This document shows, piece after piece, positions 49,166-62,059 of a stretch of 64,000 nt of DNA. The stretch is from the NCBI GenBank assembly GCA_035578155.1, contig JAPWDM010000004.1:57462660-57526659 (forward strand), written 5' to 3'. The notes below the pieces were generated by a model. That model was not told the DNA's origin. It saw only the letters and a program-made list of their open reading frames with translations, and made no database searches. The stretch comes from Brachynemurus nebulosus. Taxonomy: Eukaryota > Arthropoda > Insecta > Neuroptera > Myrmeleontidae. A program made the translations under genes and the position numbers. Every line of letters starts with the position of its first letter. Within the stretch, counting starts at the first letter, position 1.

Positions 49166-50589
49166 AGTACTACTTGAATTTACTTCAAATAAATTATCTT
49201 TCTTTATTCTATTAGCATTAATAAGGTTAACGTTCTTACAGTCGAATAAAAATGATAATTATGTCATTGTACGCTTGGTCATAATAGCTTGAATCTATCT
49301 TTACTCCATTCGTTATTATTATTTATATTTATATAATAGTGCAGATTCTTTTATATATTCCCTTCATATATTTAGAGAATATAGATGGTTCTCTTTTACA
49401 TATTTACGTAATAGTACAGTTACTGAACGATGGGGACCGAATTAACTAATTAAATGTCATAATTTTTCAATAGAATATTTCTTTTGTCTCTTTTTTTACT
49501 TAAGCAAATAATTTAACAACCAAAATGTCCGATTTCCGACAGTATATTTCATCAAATTGAATATTATTCTAATATTATTGCTGTTATTGATAAATCACCT
49601 TAGATTTTAGACCTTAAACTTTGTTCAGTATTTTAGTTAGTTGATTTTGATTTTGTTTCTTGTTTTTTTGTTTCTTTAATCTTTTTGATATGCGTAAAAA
49701 AGGAAACTAAATGGAATGAACTCATTTTGCAATTTTAAGATGTACTATTCCTGTATATGTACTGTTACTATAAGGAAAGACTGATATATATTATATGATA
49801 TTATAATTTTGTAAATTGCAAATAGCATTTACGTATATAGCCTCGAGCTGTACAGCTACTAACTACTATGTAGCTGATAAATTGTTTTAATTGTAACAAA
49901 ATTATATTTTTCAAAATATTACTTTCATTAAATCAATTCAGTATTCGAATTTCCTCTTAACGTAGATGTTTGTACAAGTATAAATGTGTTTAGTTTTTTA
50001 AGTGTATTTTTTTGATTGTAAACATAGTTGCTTCTAGTTTTGTAACATACAAAATTATTGTTAGCTATAGTGAGTATTAAAATTCATTTATTAATTGTAA
50101 GTGTATGAAATTAATTCAAAAGTCTCAAGTTGTAATAAAAATATTTAACAAGCATGTGTAATGATCATATTTATAAATAAAACAAATATTTATACAGTTT
50201 TTTCTATAAGACGTGATTTGTTTGGATTTTTAATTGATTAAATTTTGTTACCAACCCTCTGTTCCAACTGCATATGCATCACTAGGAATGGATCCAAAGG
50301 CTCACCATACAGGAGATAATGATAAATAAAATGACTAAAGAAAAATATTTCTTGTACAAAAAAGTCATATTTGGCCAGATCATCACAGGAATTTAATCAT
50401 ACGCTTGGATTCAATTATGTCACTGTTTACAATCTTTACTAGTGAATGCCATGCCATTTAAACTGTTACGTCAAAACTTCCTTTTTAAAAGCCACTTTTG
50501 TTTATGAATTTTAGTATAAAATTGATAAATTAAAGTATTAGTTTCAATATTACCTCAACTTTAATTTTCGAAATTTCTTTTTTAAATTA
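49166..50589. other. AT-rich stretch, possibly including a 3' UTR, no CDS seen
   Basis: No protein-like frame. The part at about 49900-50190 is T-rich with AATAAAAA at 50135 and AATAAAAC at 50177, resembling a polyadenylated 3' UTR. No coding end was found to attach it to. Confidence 0.3.
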
Positions 50590-50780
50590 AAGTATAGAGT
50601 CCCCTTTATACCGTGGTACTCGATTTTCTTAGGTTTTTTTTTTCTTTTTTTTTAAGTTTTACGAATATTACGATACTAAGTTTTAAGAAATACGTTCATT
50701 TTTTAACTAATTGATAAAACAAAATGTTAATTTCAACAGTACGTTAAATTTGATTTTTGTCCCTCTATAACGGAATACTG
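50590..50780 (-). repeat. Dispersed repeat, inverted copy of 59030-59300
   Basis: AGTCCCCTTTATACCGTGGT, CTCGATTTTCTTAG plus a T-run and AATATTACGATACTAAGTTTTAA are the reverse complement of CCAAGTTATAGAGGGGACT, the A-run and TTAAAACTTAGTATCGT at 59080-59175. Non-coding. Confidence 0.6.
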
Positions 50781-50858
50781 AATTTTATTATTTTTAATTT
50801 TTTAATTAATTTTTTTATTTAAATCTTTTTAGCGTTGTTTAATTATTTAGAAGAAGAA

Positions 50859-53232
50859 ATATATATAGGTACGCACATGAGATTACTGCGGCTGGCAGTT
50901 TAAATTATCACGAATTTGATATTAAAAATGTTTTTATACTAGCGCTAATATTAGCTTTCGTCTACGACTTCGTTCGCCCAGAGTTACTGAAGGTTGGTTA
51001 AATGATTTCGTACGCTTACTAGGTCGTCATCGACTCCACACGGGTGAATTCATCGACAAAAACTAGTTTCCATATAAATTTTAAACCCTTGTCCTACCGC
51101 CTTACGGTATGAAATTTTAAAAATCTGCACTTGGTACTCGCTTAGGTTACTAAAAAACCCCTGTGCAGAATTTCACGTTTCTAGACTCAATGGTTTTCTA
51201 TTTAAATTGTCATCCCAAATTTCATATCCTTAAGAAATAAAATTCCAAAAATCCCTTCTTATAGCTCACCTACGCTACATAAGGAAATCCTGTGTAAAAT
51301 TTCACGTTTCTGAGCCCAGTAGGTTTTTTAAATAAATTTTGACGGCCTATTTTACCCCTTTAGGGGATGAATTTGCAAAACTTCTTCTTGGTGCTCGCCT
51401 ACTTTATAGAATTTCACGTTTCTAAACTCAACGGTTTTCTATATAAATTTTCATCCCCTATTTTAACCCCTTAGGAAGCGGAAGTTTAGAAATCCACTCT
51501 TGGTGCTTGCTTGCGTTACTAGGAGAACGTTTGTACAAAATTTTACGTTTCTTAACCCAGTGGTTTCCTATATAAATTTTTATCCTCTAATTTACATTCT
51601 TAATGGATAAATTTTTATAAAAATTCTCCCTCTTCATTCTCATCTACATTACTAAAGGACCCCGATGGCCCTTTGCAAAATTTTACCCCTTCATAAATTT
51701 TCATCCCCTACTTTATATCCTTAGGGGGTGAATTTCCAAAAATCTTTCCTTGGTGCTCCCTTACGTTACACAAAAAACTCGTCTGCAAAATTTCACGATT
51801 CGAGACCCAATGGTTTGCTATATAAATTTTTCATCCCCTATTTAGGGAATGAATTTTGAAATTTAATGTAGCCTATAGCACCCCCGAGATTAAGACGAAT
51901 CCAGCGATGCCTTCTTAACCAAAATGCGTCAATCCGTATAGGCTGCAGGCTGCGCGACAGAAACAGACATAATCAGAGGATACATACATACTTCCTATAC
52001 ACATTACCCTCCTACTGATGTAGCCGGGTAAAAATATATAGGTACGCATATGAGATTACTGCGGCTGGCAGCTTAAATTACCATGAATTTGATTTTTAAA
52101 AAAAATTTTATACTAGGTAGCGCTAATATACTAGCTTTTGTCTATGACTTCATCCGCATAGAGTCATTGAATGCTGATTAAATGATGTCGTACACTTACT
52201 ATGTAGTCATCGACTTCACACGGATGAATGAATTCATCGACAAAAACTATATAGTTTCCATATAAATTTTCAACCCTTGTCCTACCGTCTTGCGGTATGA
52301 AATTTTAAAAATCTGCACTTGGTACTCGCTTAGGTTACTAAAAAACACCTCTGAAGAATTTCACGTTTCTAGACTCAATGGTTTTCTATATAAATTTTCA
52401 TCCCCTATTTTATATCCTTACCGAATAAAATTCCAAAAATCCCTTCTTAGAACTCACCTACGATACATAAGGAAATCCTGTACGAAATTTCACTTTCTGG
52501 GCCCAGTAGGTTTTTACATAAATTTTAACCGCCTATTTTATCCTGTTAGGGAATGAATTTCCAAAACCCCTTATTGGTGCTCGCCTACATTATATAAAAA
52601 ACCTCTTTGTAGAGTTTCACGTTTCTAGACTCAACGGTTTTCTATATAAATTTTCAGCCCCTATTTTAACCCCTTAGGAAACGAAATTCTAAAAATCCAC
52701 TCCTGATGCTTGCTTGCATTACTAAAGGAGCCTTTGTACAAAATTTTACGTTTCTAAACTCAGCGGTTTTCTATATAAATTTTCGTCCCCTATTTTACAC
52801 CCTTAATGGATAAATTTTTACAAAAATTCTCCCTCTTAATACTCATCTACATTATTAAAGTACCCCTGTGGCGCTATGCAAAATTTTACCTTTCATAAAT
52901 TTTCATCCCCAACATTATACCCTTAAGGGATGAATTTCCAAAAATCTTTTCTTAGTACTCCCCTACGTTACATAAAGAACTCGTCTACAAAATTTCACGC
53001 TTCTAGACCCAATGGTTTACTATGTAAATTTTACATCCCCTATTTATGGGATGAATTTTGAAATTTCATGTAGCCTATAGCAATCCCCAGGTTAAGACGA
53101 ATCCAGTGACACCTTCTTTATCAAAATCCGTCAAGCCGTTTAGGCTGCAGGAAGCGCCAAAGAAATAGACATAATTAGAGGATACATACAAACTTTCGGA
53201 AAACATTACTCTCCTTCTGATCCAATCGGGTA
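50859..53232 (+). mobile_element. Two head-to-tail copies of a 1.17-1.2 kb element built of 160-bp monomers
   Basis: Copy 1 (50859-52030) and copy 2 (52031-53232) each start ATATATAGGTACGCAYATGA, GATTACTGCGGCTGGCAG. Each ends with a TGTAGCCTATAGCA block, a GGCTGCAGG block, ATACATACAAACTTYC and CCRRTCGGGTAAAA. Between these lie about five diverged monomers with AATTTCACGTTTCTAGACYC, GGTTTTCTATATAAATTTTC, ATCCCCTATTT and CCTTAGGGRATGAAT. Non-coding. A direct junction without spacer suggests rolling-circle-type tandem insertion or unequal exchange (inference). Confidence 0.65.
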
Positions 53233-54005
53233 AAAAAATTTAACTTATACAGCCTATACGATAAGAAGGGAACGAGGCAAGACTAGAGGCGCTATCCGTT
53301 TTCGGACCCGCAGAATATGATTCTAAAAAAAAAGTCTGATATATAATTTCCGCTACCTTTTGACATGTGTAAGGCCGCCCTATGGTCGGAATGAGCTAAA
53401 AGTTGGTAAGTCGGCCTCACTCCGATGCACAATAATACTAAAATAGTGGGGTAAAATTTTGGGCAAACTTTGAATCCGAATCAACTTTCAAGGGGATCGT
53501 GGGGGACAACAAAACAATAAAACTTTTCCAAACTGATTGGAAATAATGTTTCGATCAATTATCTACAACATATCCAAAATTCAGCTTCCTAGGTTTATTT
53601 GGAGGGAGTAGAGGTGAAAAAAGTGTTTTGGCTGGATCTAACACGCCTACAGCCTCCCAGAATTAACGTAGGGGGTTAAAATTTTGTATGCTGATAGAGT
53701 CCGTACATAGGGTGCTCTTTTTGGACGTTTCAATATTTTAGCCCCATCCTCACCATTTTTAAGCTACAATTTCATGCTTTTTCGACGTTTTCGGTACGTC
53801 TCACGCGTACAGGCCACCCAAATAAACCTAGTTAGTATCAAGGATGGGTCTTTTGGGGGTCTCAACTTTTAACCCTTACTCCCACCATTCTTATACCAGA
53901 AAAAACATGATTTTTCTTGTTTTTTAACAGTTTTGTCAAGGTCAAAATTTCCCCAAATAAACCTAAAGGGCTGAAATTTTGTGTATAGGTTAAGTTAATA
54001 ACTAT
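53233..54005 (+). mobile_element. Helitron-like element, copy 4, 3'-truncated
   Basis: Matches the first 0.77 kb of the copy at 18831: ACTTATACAGCCTATACGAT, GGCGCTATCCGTTTTCGGAC, then monomers with GGGTTAAAATTTTGTATGC and CCCAAATAAACCTA. It abuts the tandem pair on the left and stops inside a monomer at about 54005. The internal TA site has only ATATATA. Confidence 0.75.
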
Positions 54006-54668
54006 ACTGATTATATTCAAAGATATAATTATTGTATGTATTCTGATATAACCAAAGCGTATATAGCCTAGCAGCTAAACGCTTTAATAATAATAATAAA
54101 AAAAAATATGAATTTTGTATTTTTTGAAAAGAAATAGCTGAAATTTTACTGAGACTCAGTCCTTCAAAATTTAACCCGATTGTTCAAGCCCCGAATATGA
54201 AAAGCCTTTATTTAACTTGCTATGTTAGTATGTCGGTTTAGATCAAATCTTGCAATCAAAATTTAGATAAGTTCTAATTGAGCTAGAGGTTTCAAATTTT
54301 ACATACGTGTCTGACCTTGATGACAATGCAATATTGTGTAATTAGTTTTAGTCAGGAAGATTAATAAAAATATGTGGACATGCTGGACAAAAGTACCAAT
54401 TTTTTTTTTACTAACTACTCATACCCTAAGCTTCAAATTTTGGGTAGGATCCACTAAACCCTACCAGCCACACGACGACCATTTTAAAATATATAGAGAA
54501 AATCTGTTCAAAATGTTTTTATTGAATTTCCCTTAGGGAAATGTGCAATTTTTGCGTAACTTGGTATAAACATGAAATGTCATTAGGTTAAGCCCGCAAA
54601 CCAAAAAGATTGAATGATGCAAAGAGGGTTTATAAGAGCTTTTTTCCGCCAAAATTTTTTTTCATTTT

Positions 54669-54920
54669 TTAAAAATATGTAAATTTACAAATAACCAATC
54701 CATAATCATTAGCCATGGATACTGTAAAAAAACCTTCTTGACATATGCCACTGCAATGTTCTGTGCACTTCCAGTCTTTCTTTTTTACATAAGCAGCTTC
54801 CACTACAACCAGTTTTGCTATTTTACAAGTTACAAGTTCGTTACAGGCTTTCAATGCAACAGGTGATCTCAATAAAAATGCAACCCATGTTTGAGTACCT
54901 TCATTAAGGGAGTGTTCTTA
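54669..54920 (-). pseudogene. Cysteine-rich (CXC/tesmin-like) tail of a transposon ORF, relic
   Basis: Leftward translation gives TWVAFLLRSPVALKACNELV, TCKIAKLVVVEAAY and WKCTEHCSGICQ. The spacing P-x-ALKACNELVTC...KCTEHCSGIC resembles the C-terminal Cys-rich segments that close many insect transposon-encoded proteins, but several expected Cys are missing. No upstream catalytic domain was found. Identification is tentative. Confidence 0.35.
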
Positions 54921-56239
54921 TTTTTTTACCAAAAAAATCGTAATTTCCAATCAATTTTTTCTCAGTGATTTTATAACTAGAGGTACATTTCTTACCTTGT
55001 TTTACAAATTTTTTTGCTTTCCCCTCATTTTTATTATAAAGGCGTTAAAGTGGAGGTCGCAAAAAAGATAGTGAAACTATGACACCGGTAAGTTCGGTCC
55101 AAGACATTTGAAACAAAAATTTCAAACGGCATTTTATTACAAATTGTGTTCTCTAGTGTGCAAACTAGAATAAAATCAAAATTTTTAAAATTGTAACTAT
55201 GGCGCCCCTTTAGAACAAAATCACGTTTTAGGGCATAAAAATTCATCTACGGGAGGCGATAAATTTTAAATAAGTGCATATTAAACCCACGGTTTTAGTT
55301 TGCATACTGGGCAATACATTAATGAATACAGTAAACCAAGATTTAGTTTCATAAGTTAATTACTTTTTGTGATATCAGTATTACCACATTAAGAAAAGTT
55401 ATTTCGCGGGAATTCCGCGCGTGAAAAAGAAACGCCCCCTTTTTCTTACTTCGTTTACAAATTATAATTATGTAAATATCTCCGAAGCCATTAGGAATTT
55501 TCATTCAACTTTATTTTTACGTTTTCCATTAAAATTATGGAAGAAAGATCGATTTACTTTGTACTTTGATACTTTGATTTATTTACTTTACAAAAGCGAC
55601 AAAAATGAAATTTAATACAACATAAGGCCTTTTTATAAACATAATAACTCAGAAGTCAAATTAAGCTCAGTACACAAAACTGGTATGACTTCAAAAATTG
55701 AGGTAAAAATTTAGTTTTTTTTTCAAATATCTCGAAAATGGTATATGACATAGATAAAAAATTTGAATTAGCCATATTGCTATATTTAAAGACCTTGATA
55801 TTGATATGAAATTTGTTGAAATTATACTAACACAGGTGGTTGCGGATTAAAATTTGGAAGTTAATTTTTCAAAAAGAGAGTAAAAATAAAATGTATTAAA
55901 ATTTTGTTTACAGATTTCAAACCTACGTAAAAATATATAACTGACCTGTTTTTGCCTAATTTCCTAATATTAAGTCTAGGGTTAGTTAATTAGAGGGTAA
56001 CTGTGTCGACATAATCGTACTATTCGAGCAATTCAAGAACTTCTTCATGGAAAGTAGACAATTAAAATAACGTAGTTGAAATTAGGCTTGTTCTATAACA
56101 AATTCAAATTTCATCAGAATCGATAGATACGGCTTTATAAAACAGTTAATAATTAAATTTAAAAAATGACGAAGTAACAAAATGTACGAGTAAGTATTGA
56201 AGTAATGAAGTAGAAAATAACATTAAAATACGTTTTTTT

Positions 56240-56337
56240 TATTAGCTGATTTAAAACAAAAATTGTAATGAATAATTTCACATAACTTTCTGCGGACTAA
56301 CGGAATACTTTCGCGGACCAGCGGTTGAGAAACACTG
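56240..56337 (-). mobile_element. hAT terminus fragment
   Basis: Reverse complement starts CAGTGTTTCTCAACCGCTGG then TCCGCGAAAG, the typical start of Charlie-type hAT elements. The other end and an 8-bp duplication were not found. Confidence 0.5.
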
Positions 56338-56738
56338 GTGTAGATAGTGGCCGATATAGATGTACCAAAACAGCAATTTTTGAGAAAGCGAATGACGTCG
56401 CTTGCACATTTAGCAACTATAGTTACTTGCCCCAAAGCAGAACATTTTCAACTTTTCTGCGACGGCAGGTGTAGAAGCCAAAAACTTTCTGCAAGCTTAC
56501 CGTAAATCGAACGTAAACTTCGATATTTAATTTATAATCGTAAAATCTAATCATAATAAAAGTTAAATAACAAAGTGTGACCTCCTCAAAACTAAAAAAT
56601 CTGGTGAAAATTATGGAATCACCTCAAAGCTTAATTTAATCTCCATTTTCACAAAAATTGAATAATTGATTTATGCCAGTATTTGATTTGTAAACAATGA
56701 AAAAGTGTATGTACGTGTTTCAAACATAAAAATAGAAA

Positions 56739-57588
56739 GGGCAATTCCATGGAAAAGGCTCGATAATTGAAAAAAATAAATAATTGTTATTGGTAGTAAA
56801 AATACGTTAATATGATGGCAACACTATAGTATTTTAAGTTCCCAAAATTTCAATAAAAGTTTGTTTTTAGTTTTTTAGAAATAGTGTAATTTTCAATGTT
56901 TTGTCGTAAGTATAAGCTAATAGTGTATTTTATAGTGGTGTTTTAATTAAATTTTCACGGCAAGTATTTAGAATTATTGTAATCCTAATTGAATCCTTAA
57001 CGGGAATATAATTTATTATAAATTTACAGATTTTGAAAAATCTTAAGAAATTTTGTATTTTAGGTAATAAATAATAAAAATAAGTACATTTTTGTACCTT
57101 TAAAATTATTTTAAAGTTCCTATTTTATACCCTATAGTGTCAGTTTCTAGGATTTCATTTAAAAATACTACTTTTTTTGCAATTCAAAGTGATGGTAGTG
57201 TCAGTCACGAATTATTTTTCGAATAACTACTTTTCTAAAAAAGTAAAGTCTTTCATTTTATCATTTTCCAATAATTTGTTTCATATACTTCGGTTAAATA
57301 TACAATTTAAAATTATAACGTCTGTACAGAGGAAGATTTTAGTAGTTTAAAAACACTCTCGAAAGCGACTTCCTTTTGCATGTAGTGTTAGTCATATTTA
57401 CATTTTATTAAATAAATCATATTTCACAACTTTATTTGTGCACACTTTTTATTACAGAGGGATAATTGGGGTATCAACTATAAAACCATGCTAAAATTGA
57501 AACTGTAAACATAGTGATATTCGTAATATAAGGCAAAATAAAACGTAAATTGTGTCAAATGTAGAGTCAGTCACATATGGAATTGCCC
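56739..57588. mobile_element. 850 bp TIR element with GAAA duplication
   Basis: Starts GGGCAATTCCATGG and ends CATATGGAATTGCCC (inverted), flanked by GAAA on both sides. A subterminal GTGTCAGTCAC/TAGAGTCAGTCAC motif recurs inside. No coding region. Confidence 0.6.
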
Positions 57589-58332
57589 GAAACTAAAACA
57601 ATATTTCCATCTAGTTTGAATTTGATTATTCGAAATTTAAAATGGAAGTGACTGAAATCTAGAATGAAATTGGGAAAATTTTTAATTTGCCTTATTATAT
57701 AAACCGCTTGTTTCTCGATATTAATTCGCCTGTATCCTATACGGCACAGCCTGCACTTATCTTCGATTTAAAGAAAGATGTTTCCACGTTTTAGTTATTT
57801 TTACTATAGGTACTATAAATATAAATAAAGTTTTTTTCCTTTCCTTTTACGATCAAATTCAAAAAGAATAAATTTTCTGCAGACTACATTCTAGTTGGTT
57901 TTCTCATAGCTAATCTTTCTGCAGCTGTAAATTTTTCATACTTTGGGGCGCTGATCTTTCTGCAGGAGCCCGTCCTCTTTCTGCGACAATGTCGCCGTGT
58001 CGCCCGTAGTTCTGCTATGGGGGTTACTTGTCAATAACATTACAGGTTCTTGGAGGAAATTACTCAAGATGGCCGCCTTGTAGGTGATGAAATTGAGTGG
58101 ATCCTACTCCAAACTTAAAGATTAGAACTTAACCAATATGTAAACCAAAATTGGTGCTTTTGTCTGGCGTGTCCACAACTAACGAATATTTTGCATTAAT
58201 CTGCCTAACTATTTGCCTTAAATCGCCCCAAACCAAAATTGTTGATTTTTAGTCCTATGCAAATTTTTGAAATTTCGAATTTTCAAATATCGTCCATTGA
58301 TTTTAAATTGCAATTTTTCTATAGTTATGTTT

Positions 58333-58856
58333 GATAATTAGGGTAAATTAACCGATTAAAATATAGGTAAAAATATTACATCTTTATTTTTTTTAAAATT
58401 AATTGTGATCAGACTAAAAAGTAGAAAATAAATTAAAGTAAAAAAATGTTTTTCAAGAAAAAGTTTTTATTTAAAAATGGGCTAAAAAAATAAAATACCT
58501 TTTGCGTGAAGTTTGAAGCAATATGCAACATGATTTATAAAAGCTTGAGGAGTTTAATTAAGTTTGGTAACTACTGAAAATTAAAATAGCTACACTTATA
58601 TCCAAAGCAGAAATAATTAATGATAACGGCTCAAGCTTTTATAAATTATGTTGCATATTGGTTCAAACTTCACTCAAAAGGTATTTTATTTTTTTAGCCC
58701 ATTTTTAAATAAAAGCTTTTTGTTGAAAAACATTTTTTTACTTTATTTTCTACTTTTTAGTCTGATCACAATTAATTTTATGAAAGTTAGAAATATAAAT
58801 ATATAATATTTTTACCTATATTTTAATCGGTTAATTTACCCTAATTATCAATGCGG
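58333..58856. mobile_element. 524 bp inverted-repeat element
   Basis: Arms start AATTAGGGTAAATTAACCGA and are inverted over nearly the whole length (GTGATCAGACTAAAAAGTAG, TTTAAAAATGGGCTAAAAAA, GAAGTTTGAAGCAATATGCA), giving a stem of about 240 bp. One arm alone is seen at 30295-30475. Confidence 0.8.
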
Positions 58857-59029
58857 ATATTATTTCTTCGTCCACTACGCACAAAATTGCTGCTTGCTTC
58901 TATGTAATATTGCGGTGAACAATGAAGCAGCGGTTAATAGTCGCTTTTAATTCTTTAATAATATTATTGGTTACAACAGTTAGGTACAGATGTTTTCAGT
59001 ATTATATCTGCTCAAGATGATGAGGTAAT

Positions 59030-59300
59030 ATTGAAACTGATACTATATTTTATCAATTAGTTAAACAATTAATGTGTGTTTTAAAACTTAGTATCGTCAA
59101 ATTCATAAATTTAAAAAAAAAAAAAAAAAAAAACTAAGAAAATCGAGTACCAAGTTATAGAGGGGACTGGGAAAATATCGGCAATCAACTAATACTGTAT
59201 TTTATTATTTAGTTAAAAAATTCACGTATTTTTCAAAAATAAGTCCCATAAAATCGGTAAAACTCAAAATTAAACGAAGACCGAGTACCACGTTATCAAG
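59030..59300 (+). repeat. Dispersed repeat, partner of 50590-50780, partly duplicated
   Basis: Contains TTAAAACTTAGTATCGTCAA, a 21-A run, AAAATCGAGTACCAAGTTAT and AGGGGACT. A second diverged copy, GACCGAGTACCACGTTATCA, follows at 59280. Non-coding. Confidence 0.6.
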
Positions 59301-59309
59301 GCGACTGAT

Positions 59310-59665
59310 AAGTAAAGGTCTTAAAGTGATAATTCACGATTTTGATGAAACTTGGTAGGTGTGTAGAACAAAGAAAAATTACAGACACGTATTTTTTTTT
59401 ATCGGTCAAAAACGCCATTTAAGGGGTGAAATCCACTCCCAAAGTTCGGGTAAAAATTTAATTTTGTCAAATTACTCGAAAACTATAACAGATTGAAAAA
59501 AGTTGAAACTGACACAACCCTTCATTTTTAAAGATCTTTCTACTAATGTACTCAAATCTAGGGTCGCACCTACTGGAGGGGCCTTGACTATGAAAATGAG
59601 GGTAAATTTTGAAACAGGGTGAATATGGTTCGGCCAATCAAAATACTAATATCAAATATGAAAAC
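59310..59665 (+). repeat. Family C repeat, forward copy
   Basis: GTAAAGGTCTTAAAGTGATA, CGATTTTGATGAAACTTGGT, GGGGTGAAATCCACTCCC, CAAATTACTCGAAAACTATA, CTACTGGAGGGGCCTTGACT and GGTTCGGCCAATCAAAATAC. It pairs with the inverted copies at 61340-61570 and 62060-62325. Confidence 0.75.
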
Positions 59666-60384
59666 TACATCAAAAATACTAGTTTAACTGTTTTTGCTAA
59701 AAGCCGTTACGCTAAAGCTAAAAGTTCAGATCTTAATCTAAAATCTTACATGTGCTCTCAATATTTTACTTATAATATCTTTAAAAGTAACTTTTTAAAC
59801 CGTTTTTATTTATTGTATTTATATTCTACAATTAATATTTAAACAAAAATATTGGATAAAATTTTATTTTGTTATTCGTACAAAATTAAGGGCTCTATAC
59901 AAATTCCCGTAGCTCTAGTTACCTCTTCATTGGAAGTTATTGTAATGGGTCCGACTTTACAAATCGCTAATTTGGAAATATCTCCATATTTCAAGGTCAC
60001 TAGAATCCGAATCCATCGTTTTTAGTGTGATGTCTATGTGTGTGTTCGTTAATTCGTTCGTGATTTTTTTCGTCTCGTTCTTGAGAACAAATGATGATAT
60101 CAACTTCGGACTAATTTCATTAGATGTTTAATTAAACAATAAAGACTGGATAAAGTTTTCAGCAAATTCGGATTAGCGGTGCGTTTTTTGTAATAAGAAA
60201 CGGAATTAACTTTATTAACACAACATAGATCATAGAGATTTGTTACCATGTCTTTATTACATAATGGCCTAAAAACCTAATTGATGTTAAAAATACCAGT
60301 AAATTATTGTAAAATTTAAAAAAAAAAAAAACACGAGATAAGAAACTTTTTATGAAATATTTTTTGTCTCGCATATCATGAGAA
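59666..60384. other. AT-rich stretch between family C copies, no gene seen
   Basis: No recognised coding region. GAGAACAAATGATGATA (60084) and GAGAACAAATGATAATA (60381) form a spaced direct repeat preceding the GC-rich island. Confidence 0.4.
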
Positions 60385-60545
60385 CAAATGATAATAATAT
60401 TTGTTTGACAAGGGTGGAGCCCCCACCCTTACGTACAGACGGCGAAGTCCCCGGTGTGGTACAAGGGGCAAAGCCTCTATCGGTGGCTCAGAGGAGGAGC
60501 CCAAAGCCTCTATCGGTGGCTCAGAGGAGGAGCCCCCTGAAATGA
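60385..60545. repeat. GC-rich island with 33-36 bp direct duplication
   Basis: About 135 bp rich in GGGG/CCCC words within AT-rich DNA. The unit AAAGCCTCTATCGGTGGCTC plus AGAGGAGGAGCCC occurs twice in tandem (60471-60503 and 60504-60536). A frame through it is open (GKASIGGSEEEPKASIGGSE), but nothing supports expression. Confidence 0.6.
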
Positions 60546-61339
60546 AAAAAGAATTGTTTATGTACAGTAGTCTCTACTTCTCTAGTTTTGAAGGACACCC
60601 AGTGGGAAGTTGACAGTGTGGGTAGACCTGTCCCCCCAAATTTTTAAGATTGGAAACTGTTGAAATATTTTGAAAACAGAATCGGTAGAGGCAATAGTCA
60701 TAGTGTTTTGATACATAACAAATTTTACTTTACAGTACAAATTATTCTTTTGAAATTAATGATCCAGCATTTTTATTAACTAGTAAAATAGTACTCTAAA
60801 GGAAATTTAATATTACACGATTACTATTAAAAATTTTAGTCTTCATTATAGTCCAGTGAAATTAAGGCTGAAATCGGGAAATCGGGGTATATGGATGAAA
60901 ATTGGAGGGAATGTTCTTAGAGTCACTAAGAACAATTTCCCTTATGAAAAAAAGTGCTCTGATCCCGGACAAGGGTAGAAACAACCCCTAAAAAGGTTAT
61001 TTTCCAATTATCTCGCGAAGTGTGCGAGATATGGAAAATTTTTCAAATAAAAATTGTAGATCTTTCGATTCTACAAAAAAGAGTATACCACCCTCTTATC
61101 TCTATCTCTAATAGTTTGCGGAGAAATCATCCCCGAGAAAAAAATAAATTTCGCCTAATTCCAATATTTTCAAACATTTAGAGAAAAAAAAGTATTCTTG
61201 GCATTTTTCTCTAAAATTGAAAACAGAGAAATTAGGAAAAATAAAAGGCTCCGATGGCACGAGCCTGGTGCTTTCCATTTAAAATTATCAATGGTTAACT
61301 AATGTCTGTTACCGGTCAATTTTGACTAGCAACGGTGTC
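60546..61339. other. Non-coding stretch, no gene seen
   Basis: No recognised gene. Phrases such as CAATTATCTCGCGAAGTGTG and TTTCTCTAAAATTGAAAACA are repeat-like, but no second copy was found here. Confidence 0.35.
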
Positions 61340-61570
61340 TGATTTGTTTTTGGTTGTGTCAATTTAAAATTTTTTCTATCTGTTATAATTTTCGAGTAAT
61401 TTAACAAAATTAAATTTTTACCCCAACCTTGGGGGTGGATTTCACCCCTTAAATGGCGTTTTTGGCCGATAAAGGAAAATACGTGTCTGTTATTTTACTG
61501 TGTTCTACACACCTACCATGTTTCATCAAAATCGGGAATTATCACTTCAAGACCTTTACTTGTGAGTACT
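61340..61570 (-). repeat. Family C repeat, inverted copy 1
   Basis: Reverse complement of the left two-thirds of 59310-59665: GGGGGTGGATTTCACCCCTT, AAATGGCGTTTTTGGCCGAT and AAGACCTTTACTTGTGAG. With the forward copy it makes a 2.2 kb inverted-repeat pair. Confidence 0.75.
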
Positions 61571-61865
61571 TTCATTAAAAGAAAAGAAAATCGAAAATCG
61601 AAGATAAGGTATTTTCAGTAGGTAAAGCGGTTAAAGAAAAAAAATAAAGCTTGCAATAAATTACTGCAGTATAATTATATGCATGTATTGGGATGGAAAT
61701 CAGTTTGATTGAAAGTGTACATTCAATGGCACATGTGATCATTTTTTTTAGCGAATTTCGAAAACTCGAAATTCAGCTATTACAGTAGGTCTCATGACGC
61801 AGTCTGAGCCCGAGACCATGGCAGAAATATGTTTTGAGGTCCCTAGAATACGAAAATGATATTCA

Positions 61866-62052
<187 letters not shown>

Positions 62053-62059
62053 TTTATAA

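Larger units (their letters stand above)
54370..58175. mobile_element. 3.8 kb decayed TIR-type element with internal insertions
   Basis: 54372-54495 (TGTGGACATGCTGGACAAAA G, AGGATCCACT, ...ATTTTAAAATATATAGAG) is inverted and diverged against 58045-58175 (TTTTGTCTGGCGTGTCCACA, AGTGGATCCT, CAAGATGGCCGCC). The interior carries a cysteine-rich coding relic, a hAT end and a separate 850 bp element. Too decayed to classify. Confidence 0.5.

Noticed and set aside
56422..58015. hAT-like element with CAWAGCAGAAC ends
   Set aside because: The end similarity is limited to about 11 bp plus scattered CTGCGAC matches, with no 8-bp duplication.
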